A stretch of 64,000 nt of DNA from Romboutsia lituseburensis DSM 797 (GTDB taxonomy: Bacteria; Bacillota; Clostridia; Peptostreptococcales; Peptostreptococcaceae): positions 62,001-126,000 of the forward strand of contig NZ_FNGW01000006.1 in assembly GCF_900103615.1 (NCBI RefSeq), written 5' to 3'. Position 1 is the first letter of the stretch, and every line of letters starts with the position of its first letter. Below, piece after piece: positions 7,251-15,664 of this stretch. The position numbers and the translations under genes are program-made. The notes under the pieces are model-generated. The model was not told the DNA's origin. It was given only the letters and a program-made list of their open reading frames with translations, and searched no databases.

Positions 7251-9641
7251 ATGTTAGTACCTGTAAAATGGCTTAGAGACTATGTAAATATAGATAAAGA
7301 AACACAAGAATTTGCTGATATGATGACTATGACAGGATCAAAAGTTGAAGCAGTAGAATTCTACGGAAAAGAAACAAATGGAGTTGAAGTATGTAAAATA
7401 CTAGAAATAGAACAACATCCAGATGCAGATAGATTAAAAGTTACAAAGGTAGAAGTAGCAAATGGTGAAGTACTTCAAATAGTAACAAATGCAACTAATA
7501 TAAAAGTTGGAGATTATGTTCCTGTTGCTAGAATAGGTGCAGTACTTCCAGGAGACTTCAAAATAAAAAAAGGTAAGTTAAGAGGAGTATTATCAGAAGG
7601 AATGTTCTGTGGTGCAGAAGAATTAACTATACCAGATCAATATGTTGAAGAGCATAAAAAAGATGGAATATACATATTAGATCATCAAGATTCATTTGAA
7701 TTAGGGATGGATGTTAGAGATGTATTAGGTATTAATGATGCATTAATAGAATTTGAAATAACTTCAAACAGACCAGATTGTAGATCAATAATAGGTATAG
7801 CTAGAGAAGCTGCTGTTACTTTAGGAACAGATTTAAAATTCCCAGAGATAAAAGTTAATGGATCAGACGAAGAAATGCAATTTGAGATAGATATCCAAAC
7901 TGACTTATGTAAGAGATACTGTGGTAAAGTTGTAAAAGATGTTAAAGTTGGACCATCTCCATACTGGATGCAAAGAAGACTTATAGAAGCAGGTATGAGA
8001 CCTATAAACAATATAGTGGATATAACAAACTATGTTATGTTAGAACTTGGTCAACCTCTTCATGCATTTGATTTAGATGATATAAAATACAATAAAATGA
8101 TAGTAAAATTAGCTGAAGAAGGTGAAAAATTCACTACATTAGATGGTGTTGAAAGAACATTAACATCAGATATGCTAGTAATAGGAAACCAAGATAAGAC
8201 ATTAGACTTAGCTGGTATAATGGGTGGAGAAAACTCAGAAATAAAAAATGAAACAGCATCTATATTCTTAGAAGGAGCAAGCTTTGCTAAGGAAAATATA
8301 AGGGCTACATCTAAGAAATTAGGATTAAGAACTGAAGCATCTTCTAGATTTGAAAAAGGAATAGATGTTAATTTAACAGAAATGGCTGTAAATAGAGCTT
8401 GTCAGTTAATTGAAGAATTAGGATGTGGTACAGTATTAAATGGAATGCTAGATTATTATCCAACTAAAGAAGAAGTTCAAAAGGTAACAGTTAACCCACA
8501 AAGAATAAATAAATTATTAGGTGTTAATGTATCTATGGATCAATTTATAAACATATTAGAAAGATTAGAGTTTAAATGTAATTTAATAAGCTCTGATAAA
8601 TTAGAATTAGAAGTGCCAAGCTTCAGATTAGATATAACTGAAGATGCAGATATATTAGAAGAGATAGCTAGAATATATGGATATGAAAATATACCAGCAG
8701 CAGATTTAGAAGGAAATGCTACAGCTGGTGTGAAAACTGAAAATCAAAAATTCATGGATAAAATAAAAGAAAACTCTATAGCATGTGGATTAAATGAAAT
8801 ATTAACATATTCATTTGTAAGTCCTAGAGGCGTAGATAAAATAAACTTACCAGAAAATGATGAGAAAAGAAGTTTTGTAAAAATAATGAATCCATTAGGA
8901 GAAGAAACTTCTGTAATGAGAACTACATTAATTCCGAATATGTTAAATGTATTAGCTACAAATGTATCTCATAAAGTAGAAGAAGCTTATGCTTTTGAAT
9001 GTGGAAATACATTCACTCCTCAAAATGGATTACCAGTAGAGACTAAAAAATATTGCATAGGAATGTATGGAAAAGAAGTTGATTTCTTCTCATTAAAAGG
9101 TATTGTTGAAACTATATTAAACAATGTAGGATTAAAAGGATATGAAATTGAATCAGAAACTACAAACTCTACATTCCATCCTGGAAGATGTGCAAAAGTA
9201 GTGTATAATAATATATGTGTAGGTACTTTTGGGGAATTACATCCAGACGTTATAGAAAATTATAACTTAGGTCAAAGGGTTTATGTTGCAGAAATAAATG
9301 CAGATTTAGTGTTTGAAAACATAACTTTAGTTAAGAGATATAGCGCATTACCAAAATACCCATCTACATCTAGAGATATAGCATTAATAGTTAAGGATGA
9401 AGTGTTTGTTAAGCAAATAGAAGATATAATCAAGGCTAATGCATCTGATATATTAGAAAGTTACAAGTTATTTGATGTTTATAAAGGTTCTCAAATAGAG
9501 GAAGGACATAAGTCTATAGCTTACTCTATAACATATAGAAGTGCTGAAAAAACTTTAACAGATGAAGATGTAGCAAAAGTACACGATAAGATATTAAGTG
9601 AGTTAAGTGAAAAACTAAACGCAAACTTAAGATCAAACTAG
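7251..9641 (+). CDS. pheT: Phenylalanine--tRNA ligase beta subunit
   Basis: The 796-residue partner of PheS. Domains in order are an N-terminal EMAP/tRNA-binding domain (about residues 40-150, VCKILEIEQHPDADRLKV), the B3/B4 editing domain (~210-390, with GLRTEASSRFEKGID), B5 (~400-475), a catalytic-like core, and a C-terminal FDX-ACB anticodon-binding domain (~705-796, SALPKYPSTSRDIALIVKDEV). Length is typical. TTAGGAGGAG precedes the ATG. Cotranscribed with pheS and probably with the downstream zapA. Confidence 0.97.
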   Translation: MLVPVKWLRDYVNIDKETQEFADMMTMTGSKVEAVEFYGKETNGVEVCKILEIEQHPDADRLKVTKVEVANGEVLQIVTNATNIKVGDYVPVARIGAVLPGDFKIKKGKLRGVLSEGMFCGAEELTIPDQYVEEHKKDGIYILDHQDSFELGMDVRDVLGINDALIEFEITSNRPDCRSIIGIAREAAVTLGTDLKFPEIKVNGSDEEMQFEIDIQTDLCKRYCGKVVKDVKVGPSPYWMQRRLIEAGMRPINNIVDITNYVMLELGQPLHAFDLDDIKYNKMIVKLAEEGEKFTTLDGVERTLTSDMLVIGNQDKTLDLAGIMGGENSEIKNETASIFLEGASFAKENIRATSKKLGLRTEASSRFEKGIDVNLTEMAVNRACQLIEELGCGTVLNGMLDYYPTKEEVQKVTVNPQRINKLLGVNVSMDQFINILERLEFKCNLISSDKLELEVPSFRLDITEDADILEEIARIYGYENIPAADLEGNATAGVKTENQKFMDKIKENSIACGLNEILTYSFVSPRGVDKINLPENDEKRSFVKIMNPLGEETSVMRTTLIPNMLNVLATNVSHKVEEAYAFECGNTFTPQNGLPVETKKYCIGMYGKEVDFFSLKGIVETILNNVGLKGYEIESETTNSTFHPGRCAKVVYNNICVGTFGELHPDVIENYNLGQRVYVAEINADLVFENITLVKRYSALPKYPSTSRDIALIVKDEVFVKQIEDIIKANASDILESYKLFDVYKGSQIEEGHKSIAYSITYRSAEKTLTDEDVAKVHDKILSELSEKLNANLRSN

Positions 9642-9665
9642 CTAACGTAAGGGGTGTGTGTTAGT

Positions 9666-10265
9666 ATGAATAAGGTTATGGTCAAAATCAACGGTAATGA
9701 ATATCCGATGGTGGGCGAAAAATCAGAAAAACATATGTTAAGTGTTGCATCATATGTTGATAAAGAAATGACTAGGGTTATGGAAGCAAATCCTAAGTTA
9801 AGTGCATCAATGGCAGCTATATTATCAGCTATAAATATAGCAGATATATTCTTTGAATGCTCTACAGAAAATGAAGATATAATAAAAGAAAATGAAGAAT
9901 TAAAAAGAAAAGTTGGAAATTCAGATGAAGAGCTTAAAATAGAAATGAGAAATTTACAAGCTGCTCTTCAAAGTAAAGACAAAGAAGAACAAGATTACCA
10001 AGCACAAATAGAGGACTTAAACAAAGTGATAGAAGAGCAAAAGAAACAAATAGAAGAATTAGGAAATAAAGTTGGTTCTTCTAATGGTGAAGTTGAGAAC
10101 TATAAGACTCAAATAGAGGATCTTAAAGAACAACTTGTAGTGGCTGAAGAAAAAGCCGAAGTTGCTCAAAAACTATCATCTAAGTTCCAAAATGATGCAT
10201 ATAAGATTCAGTTAGAAAAAATTGAGCTTGAAAATGAGGTTAAGTACCTTAGAGCAATGAAATAA
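9666..10265 (+). CDS. zapA: ZapA-like cell division protein with long coiled coil
   Basis: The first 80 residues (MNKVMVKINGNEYPMVGEKSEKH...ASMAAILSAINIADIFFE) match ZapA, which bundles FtsZ filaments at midcell. The remaining ~110 residues are a charged, heptad-like coiled coil (EELKRKVGNSDEELK ... EIELENEVKYLRAMK). The product is therefore about twice the length of classic ZapA (85-110 aa), as in other clostridia. AAGGGGTG lies 9-10 nt before ATG 9666; a GTG at 9654 overlaps that RBS. It sits right after pheT, the usual Firmicute arrangement, and ends at a terminator. Confidence 0.85.
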   Translation: MNKVMVKINGNEYPMVGEKSEKHMLSVASYVDKEMTRVMEANPKLSASMAAILSAINIADIFFECSTENEDIIKENEELKRKVGNSDEELKIEMRNLQAALQSKDKEEQDYQAQIEDLNKVIEEQKKQIEELGNKVGSSNGEVENYKTQIEDLKEQLVVAEEKAEVAQKLSSKFQNDAYKIQLEKIELENEVKYLRAMK

Positions 10266-10274
10266 TAAAAATTA

Positions 10275-10302
10275 AGCCTTCAGGGGAACCTGAAGGTTTT
10301 AA
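10275..10302 (+). terminator. Intrinsic terminator after zapA
   Basis: CCTTCAG and CTGAAGG flank a short GGGAAC loop and are followed by TTTTAATTTT. Confidence 0.88.
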
Positions 10303-10359
10303 TTTTAATATTTAAGGATATTATAAATATTAGGATAAATATTCCTTAAGGAGGATAAA

Positions 10360-12771
10360 ATGAGAGACGTAGAATTATTGGCACCCGTTGGGTCGTTTGA
10401 AGCATTAAAAGCTGCTGTACAAAATGGAGCAAATGCTGTTTATTTAGGTGGTAAAGATTTTAGTGCTAGAGCATCAGCGAACAATTTTGATAGAGATGAA
10501 TTAAGAGAAGCTGTAAAGTATGCACATATAAGAGATGTACAGGTATTTGTAACTGCAAATACTTTAATAAAGCAAAATGAAATACATGATTTTATTGAGT
10601 ACGCTAAGTTTTTATATGACATAGATATAGATGCAATAATACTTCAGGATATAGGAATGGCTAAGCTTATAAAAACAGAATTACCTGATTTTGAAATACA
10701 TGCAAGTACTCAGATGGTAGCTCATTCTTTAGAAGATGTTAAATACTTAGAATCAGTAGGATTTGATAGAGTAGTTTTAGCAAGAGAAGTTAAGGTAGAT
10801 GAGATTAAGTATATATGTGATAATTGTAAAGCAGATATAGAAGTATTTGTACACGGTGCACTATGTGTGTGTTATTCAGGTCAATGTCTAATGAGTTCTA
10901 TGATAGGAAATAGGTCAGGAAATAGAGGTAGATGTGCTCAGCCTTGTAGACAAAAATATGAGCTAATAGATGTTTATAGTGGAGAAGTAATAAATAGCAA
11001 TGGAGATTACTTATTAAGTCCAAGAGATTTAAGTACAATTCAAGAAATAGATAAAGTAATAGATGCTGGAGTACATTCTTTAAAAATAGAAGGAAGAATG
11101 AAAAGACCAGAATATGTAGCAACTGTAATTGGAAGTTATAGAAATTCTATTAATGAGTATTTAGATACAAATAAATTAAATGTTTCAGATGAAACAATGA
11201 GTGATTTATATACTATATTTAATAGAAAGTTTACTAAAGGATTATTACTTGGAGAAGTAGGAAAAGATGTAATGAATTCTGAAATACCAAACAACCAAGG
11301 TTTATACATAGGAAAGGTACTAGACCACAATAAGAGAACTAAAAGATTAAAAATAATGCTTGAAAATACTCTTAAAAAAGGTGATGGAATAAACCTAGGT
11401 GGAGGAACAATAGGAAGAATATTAAAAAATGGAGAACCTCACAATATAGGATATAAAGGGGAGCTAATAGAGTTAGACTTTGTTGGAGAAGCAAAAAGAG
11501 GACAAGTAGTATTTAAAACATCTGATAGTGAGCTAATGGATAGAGTTCAATCAACATTTAAGCAAGACAAAGAGCTTGTTAAAAGTATAATTGATGCTCA
11601 AGTAACTATAAAATTAGGTAAAAATCCAATTCTTACATTAAGTGATGAAAAAGGCAATTCTGTAACTATTGAAGGTGATAAAATAGTAGAAGAAGCTATG
11701 AAAGTTGCTTTAAACAAAGAAAAAATAGAGCAACAAATGCAAAAACTTGGAAATACACCATATGTGCTTAGAAATACTGATATTATATTAGATGACAATG
11801 TTAGTTTACCAATAAGTATACTAAATCAAATGAGAAGAGACTGTATAGAATTATTAAATAAAGAAAGAGTGAAAATAAAAAATAGAAATCATAAAAATAA
11901 AAAATTAAAATATAATCCAATTAAAGTTAAAAGAGAAGAATCTGAAAAAATATCAGCTAAAGTTAAAAATTTAGAGCAATTACAAGGTGCTCTAGAATGT
12001 GGAATAGATACTATTTATTATGAAGATGTAATAACATTAGAAGAAGCACTAAAGTTAGGTATGAAGTTTAACGCGAAGGTAATTTATTCAGCTCCTAGAA
12101 TAATTAGGCATAAAGAATATAAACAATTAGAAAAAGCAAATGAGCTTGGAGTAGGAGCTGTTCAAGTTGGAATATGGGGAGCTTTAGATTATTTTAAAAA
12201 TAAAGAATTAAACATAGACTATTATTTAAATGCATTTAATAGTGAAACTATAAATTATTTTAAAGAGATTGGTGCTAAAAATTTATGCATATCTCAAGAG
12301 CTAAATATATATGAGATAAAAGAAACATTAAAATATACAGATATCAATATAGAAGCTGTAGTTTATGGATATACTCCACTTATGATAACAGAATATTGTC
12401 CAATGGGTGTTATAGTTCGTGATTGTAAAAAGGATAAAAGAGCTGCTATATGTAAGCAAAGTACATATGCTTTAAAAGACTTTAAAGAAGAACAATATAG
12501 AATTTCACAAGACATATTCTGTAGAAGTACTATATATAACTCAAAGGTAACATGTATGTTAGATAATTTACAGGAACTAAATGAGATAGGAATAAATATA
12601 TTCAGATTAGACTTTACATTAGAAGAAAAAGATCAGGTTAAGGCAGTGATAGAAGCATATCAAGAAGTATTAAAAAATGAATATAGACTAGGTGTTAAAG
12701 CTACTAAACTTTATAATGAGTTAGACAAAATAGGTGTAACAGCAGGACATTATTATAAAGGTGTAGAATAA
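10360..12771 (+). CDS. Peptidase U32 family protein (RlhA-like) with DUF3656 region
   Basis: An 803-residue protein. The N-terminal U32 domain (LLAPVGSFEALKAAVQNGANAVYLGG) carries the family signature around residue 165 (HGALCVCYSGQCLMSS, then GRCAQPCR), whose cysteines bind an Fe-S cluster in studied members. A middle DUF3656-type domain and a second barrel-like C-terminal repeat with a further cysteine group (TEYCPMGVIVRDCKK) follow. Large U32 proteins of this layout resemble E. coli RlhA, which hydroxylates a 23S rRNA cytidine; proteolytic activity is doubtful. Own RBS (AAGGAGG). An HD protein follows within 35 bp, likely in the same operon. Confidence 0.88.
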   Translation: MRDVELLAPVGSFEALKAAVQNGANAVYLGGKDFSARASANNFDRDELREAVKYAHIRDVQVFVTANTLIKQNEIHDFIEYAKFLYDIDIDAIILQDIGMAKLIKTELPDFEIHASTQMVAHSLEDVKYLESVGFDRVVLAREVKVDEIKYICDNCKADIEVFVHGALCVCYSGQCLMSSMIGNRSGNRGRCAQPCRQKYELIDVYSGEVINSNGDYLLSPRDLSTIQEIDKVIDAGVHSLKIEGRMKRPEYVATVIGSYRNSINEYLDTNKLNVSDETMSDLYTIFNRKFTKGLLLGEVGKDVMNSEIPNNQGLYIGKVLDHNKRTKRLKIMLENTLKKGDGINLGGGTIGRILKNGEPHNIGYKGELIELDFVGEAKRGQVVFKTSDSELMDRVQSTFKQDKELVKSIIDAQVTIKLGKNPILTLSDEKGNSVTIEGDKIVEEAMKVALNKEKIEQQMQKLGNTPYVLRNTDIILDDNVSLPISILNQMRRDCIELLNKERVKIKNRNHKNKKLKYNPIKVKREESEKISAKVKNLEQLQGALECGIDTIYYEDVITLEEALKLGMKFNAKVIYSAPRIIRHKEYKQLEKANELGVGAVQVGIWGALDYFKNKELNIDYYLNAFNSETINYFKEIGAKNLCISQELNIYEIKETLKYTDINIEAVVYGYTPLMITEYCPMGVIVRDCKKDKRAAICKQSTYALKDFKEEQYRISQDIFCRSTIYNSKVTCMLDNLQELNEIGINIFRLDFTLEEKDQVKAVIEAYQEVLKNEYRLGVKATKLYNELDKIGVTAGHYYKGVE

Positions 12772-12804
12772 AAATATAAGTATATTCAGGAGGTATTGGG
12801 AACA

Positions 12805-13377
12805 ATGAGAGATCAAGCTGTTAAACTAGTAGATAAATACTTGCAAAGTGAGCATCTAATTAAACATTCTTATGCAGTAGAGGCTGTAATGAAAGCATTG
12901 GGAGAAAAATTAGAGCCACAAAAAACTGATGAATGGGCTATGGCTGGCTTGTTACATGATTTAGATTCAGATTTATTAGACTATAAAAATAACGCAGAAG
13001 AATCAAGATTACATGGAATAAAAACAGTAGAAATTTTAAAAAATGAAAATTTTGGAAATGAATACATATATCAAGCAATAAAAGCTCATAATGAAGATGA
13101 AAATGGAATTAAAAGAGAAAGTGTAATGGATAAAGCGATCTACGCAGCAGATCCTATAACTGGATTTATAACTGCAATAGCTCTTGTATATCCAGATAAA
13201 AAATTAGCAAGTGTTAAAGTTAAGTCTGTTACGAAACGAATGAAAGAAATGAAGTTTGCCGCTGGAGCCAATAGAGATGCAATGAGAAGTATAGAAGACT
13301 TAGGAATTCCTTTTGCTGAATTTGCTAAATTATCTTTAGAGGCAATGCAAGGAATTAGTGATACACTAGGTCTATAA
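12805..13377 (+). CDS. HD-domain protein (predicted phosphohydrolase)
   Basis: A 190-residue soluble protein with HD superfamily metal-binding residues: H (LIKHSYAVEAVM), HD (AGLLHDLDSDLLD) and a later D (KAIYAADPITGFI). HD proteins hydrolyse phosphoesters, commonly nucleotides; the substrate here is unknown. GGAGGT at 12789-12794 is 10 nt from the ATG at 12805, whereas the TTG at 12796 overlaps the RBS, so I use the ATG. It is placed just after the U32 gene, and a terminator follows. Confidence 0.85.
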   Translation: MRDQAVKLVDKYLQSEHLIKHSYAVEAVMKALGEKLEPQKTDEWAMAGLLHDLDSDLLDYKNNAEESRLHGIKTVEILKNENFGNEYIYQAIKAHNEDENGIKRESVMDKAIYAADPITGFITAIALVYPDKKLASVKVKSVTKRMKEMKFAAGANRDAMRSIEDLGIPFAEFAKLSLEAMQGISDTLGL

Positions 13378-13428
13378 TTGACTAGATTAATTAAATATGA
13401 TATTATTATCAACATAATAAAGTTGAAT

Positions 13429-13470
13429 AATGCTCTGGGTATTAATTGTATCCAGGGCATTTTAAATTTT
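13429..13470 (+). terminator. Intrinsic terminator after the HD gene
   Basis: AATGCTCTGG at 13429-13438 pairs with CCAGGGCATT at 13452-13461 (10 bp, one G-T), followed by TTTAAATTTT. Confidence 0.8.
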
Positions 13471-13472
13471 GA

Positions 13473-13560
13473 GAAACGGATATAACCGAAGCGAGATCGA
13501 GGTTCATATTGTTGGCGATATGAAAAAAGAATTTTAAGCGTCGGACACCATAAACGTGAA
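13473..13560 (+). other. Unassigned GC-richer stretch with small hairpins upstream of the XRE gene
   Basis: This ~90-nt stretch is conspicuously less AT-rich than other gaps. It contains CGG-atataa-CCG and TTCATAT-(8 nt)-ATATGAA hairpins, then GCGTCGGACACC. It could be a 5' UTR element or operator of the downstream regulator. I do not recognise a known family. Confidence 0.3.
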
Positions 13561-13575
13561 AGTGAGATAGATAAT

Positions 13576-14709
13576 ATGAGTAGAAAAAAAATATTCAATG
13601 GAAAAAGATTAAAAACAGCAAGAATGTATAGAGGAAAAACAATAGATGTTTTAGCTAATGAAACTAAAATAAACAAAAAAGATATACTTGCATTTGAAGA
13701 AGATAAATATAAACCTGTAGTAGAAAATGTAATGAAATTATCAAATACTTTAAACTTCCCAAAAGAATACTTTTTCCAAAATGATGATATAAGAGTAACT
13801 ATAGAAAATACACATATAAGACCAGAATCACCAATACCAAGAGTTGAAGAAATATCATACAAAGAAAAGATTGTTATGACTCATAAAATAATATCTTTTA
13901 TAGAAAGTTATATACAATTCCCAGCAATAAACTTACCAGATAACTTAAGTAAATATGATGATATGGAAACCTTAGCAACTAAAATGAGAAGACACTGGGG
14001 ATTAGGTGATGGACCAATAGGAAATATGGTAACTTTATTAGAAGTTAATGGTATATCTATATCATCTATGAATGTAGAAAAAAGAGGTGCAGTATCTTTT
14101 ACACAAAAGCAAAGCATAGATAGAAACTCTAGATATTTAGTGTGCTTAGGTAATGATAGAAAATCAGCAACAATAAGAAACTTTGATCTAGCATATGAAT
14201 TAGCATATATAGTATCTGTTGAAGCTGGTATACCATCTAAAAGATTTTCTAAAGAAGAATTTGCATGTGCATTCTTATTACCAAAAGAAACTTTCTTTGA
14301 AGATTTAGGAAAAGCACATGAATTAGAAGATTATGTTGAGCTTAAAAAGAAATGGATAGTTCCTATATCAGCAATGATATTAAGAGCATATCAATTAGAA
14401 GTGATAAACTATAAGAAGTACATGTATTTGATGAGAGAAATGGAAAAGCAAGGCTGGTTAAAGAAAGAGCCTTTAGATGAAAATATAAAAGCTACAAATC
14501 CTGCATTACTTAAAAAATCTGTGGAAATGTTAATAGATAATAACATAATGAGTGGAACTGAATTAGTGGATAACTTAGCTAATTGTGGATTAAATCTATA
14601 TCCAGATGATATAGAAAACTTACTTGGATTAAAAGATAAAATGTTATCTCCTAAAAATAGTTACAAAAGGGATAATGTAACAAAAGTAAACTTTAAAAAG
14701 AAAAAATAA
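13576..14709 (+). CDS. XRE-family regulator with degenerate ImmA/IrrE (M78) domain
   Basis: The 377-residue protein starts with a helix-turn-helix (FNGKRLKTARMYRGKTIDVL, residues 8-60). A COG2856/IrrE-like domain follows at about 130-300 (LLEVNGISISS, FACAFLLPKETF). In active M78 peptidases the zinc helix reads HExxH. Here the equivalent is FDLAYELAY (residues 203-211), with tyrosines in place of both histidines while the glutamate is kept. It is therefore probably a non-catalytic sensor/regulator. ImmA/IrrE partners usually cleave or titrate phage or stress repressors; no phage genes are nearby. Single-gene unit closed by a terminator. Confidence 0.8.
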   Translation: MSRKKIFNGKRLKTARMYRGKTIDVLANETKINKKDILAFEEDKYKPVVENVMKLSNTLNFPKEYFFQNDDIRVTIENTHIRPESPIPRVEEISYKEKIVMTHKIISFIESYIQFPAINLPDNLSKYDDMETLATKMRRHWGLGDGPIGNMVTLLEVNGISISSMNVEKRGAVSFTQKQSIDRNSRYLVCLGNDRKSATIRNFDLAYELAYIVSVEAGIPSKRFSKEEFACAFLLPKETFFEDLGKAHELEDYVELKKKWIVPISAMILRAYQLEVINYKKYMYLMREMEKQGWLKKEPLDENIKATNPALLKKSVEMLIDNNIMSGTELVDNLANCGLNLYPDDIENLLGLKDKMLSPKNSYKRDNVTKVNFKKKK

Positions 14710-14727
14710 TATAAATATTTAATAAAA

Positions 14728-14760
14728 ACCCCACATCATCTTAAATGAAGTGGGTTTTTT
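14728..14760 (+). terminator. Intrinsic terminator after the XRE gene
   Basis: CCCAC and GTGGG, with inner TCAT/ATGA pairing, are followed by TTTTTT. Confidence 0.88.
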
Positions 14761-14800
14761 ATTAAATATTTTTATGATTAAATTAAATCAAATACTAAAT

Positions 14801-14833
14801 AAACTGTAAGTTATGTCTAGTTTACTGTACTTT
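14801..14833 (-). promoter_or_regulatory. LytTR (AgrA-type) tandem binding repeats
   Basis: Read on the minus strand, two half-sites TACAGTAAAC and TACAGTTTA lie exactly 21 bp apart (ACAGT at 14828-14824 and 14807-14803). That is two helical turns, the classic 9-bp repeat plus 12-bp spacer of AgrA/LytTR regulators. They end 12 bp before the -35 of the LytTR gene promoter, implying autoregulation. The site call is by eye. Confidence 0.65.
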
Positions 14834-14844
14834 ACACATGTTTA

Positions 14845-14873
14845 TTGATACTCAAACTTATTAAATATATAAT
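14845..14873 (+). promoter_or_regulatory. Promoter of the LytTR/GHKL operon
   Basis: TTGATA at 14845-14850 and a perfect TATAAT at 14868-14873 are 17 bp apart, about 35 bp before the response-regulator ATG. Confidence 0.8.
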
Positions 14874-14908
14874 GAAATTAAGTAAATTTACCAAAAAGGA
14901 AAAAATAA

Positions 14909-15625
14909 ATGTTAAAAATAGCTATATGTGATGATGAAAAAAATGTATTAAATAAAGCAAAAGAGATAATAGAAAATTACAAAAATAAAGAAATTACAAT
15001 AGAAACATATTGTAGTGGAGAGGAGTTGATAGAAAACTATTCTAAATTAGATATATTATTTTTAGATATTGACATGAAAGGAATTAATGGAATAGAAACA
15101 GCTAAAATAATACGAGCAAAAGATAAACTTGTAAAAATAATATATGTGACTAATTATACTGACTATACATCTTCAGCATTTGGGGTACATGCATTTGGAT
15201 ATATATTAAAACCGTTTGAAGAAAAAGATATACATCACCATATAAACGAAGCAATATCATATATGTATGAAGAAGTAGATGAGGTTTTAGAATTTAATAC
15301 CACAGAAGGTATAGTTAGAATTAATTTAAAAGACATATATTATTTTGAATATAAGCTAAGAAAAGTACTAATGAAGACAAAAGATTATACATATACAATA
15401 AAACAAAAAATATCAGATATTGCAAATAGAATGGAAGAGTATAATTTTACAATACCTCATAAAAGTTTTGTTATAAGTCTTTATAATGTGAAATCAGTAA
15501 AAGGATATGATGTGCATATGATGGATGGAAGTCTGATTCCACTATCACAGAAAAAATCTACTCAATTTAGACACAATTTAAATAGTTATCTAAGTAATAA
15601 GATAGAAAAAAGCAAAAGGGGGTAG
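14909..15625 (+). CDS. LytTR-family response regulator (AgrA-like)
   Basis: A 238-residue two-component regulator. The N-terminal receiver (residues 1-120) has the acidic pocket ICDDEKN, phosphoacceptor region ILFLDIDMKGINGIETA and KPFEEKD. The C-terminal LytTR DNA-binding domain (~135-235) shows IYYFEYKLRKV and FVISLYNVKSVKGYDV. LytTR regulators control quorum-sensing, bacteriocin and virulence operons through paired direct repeats; such repeats sit just upstream. AAAAAGGAAA is a modest RBS. First gene of a four-gene operon with a GHKL kinase, YhfC protease and a lipoprotein. Confidence 0.93.
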   Translation: MLKIAICDDEKNVLNKAKEIIENYKNKEITIETYCSGEELIENYSKLDILFLDIDMKGINGIETAKIIRAKDKLVKIIYVTNYTDYTSSAFGVHAFGYILKPFEEKDIHHHINEAISYMYEEVDEVLEFNTTEGIVRINLKDIYYFEYKLRKVLMKTKDYTYTIKQKISDIANRMEEYNFTIPHKSFVISLYNVKSVKGYDVHMMDGSLIPLSQKKSTQFRHNLNSYLSNKIEKSKRG

Positions 15626-15664
15626 AGGAATATAGAAAATTATATAAATACAATTGCATTTGTT

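Noticed and set aside
13140-13862. Minus-strand ORF of 240 codons spanning the HD gene end and the XRE gene start
   Set aside because: It overlaps two well-supported plus-strand genes and an intrinsic terminator, and its serine/leucine-rich translation looks like an antisense shadow.
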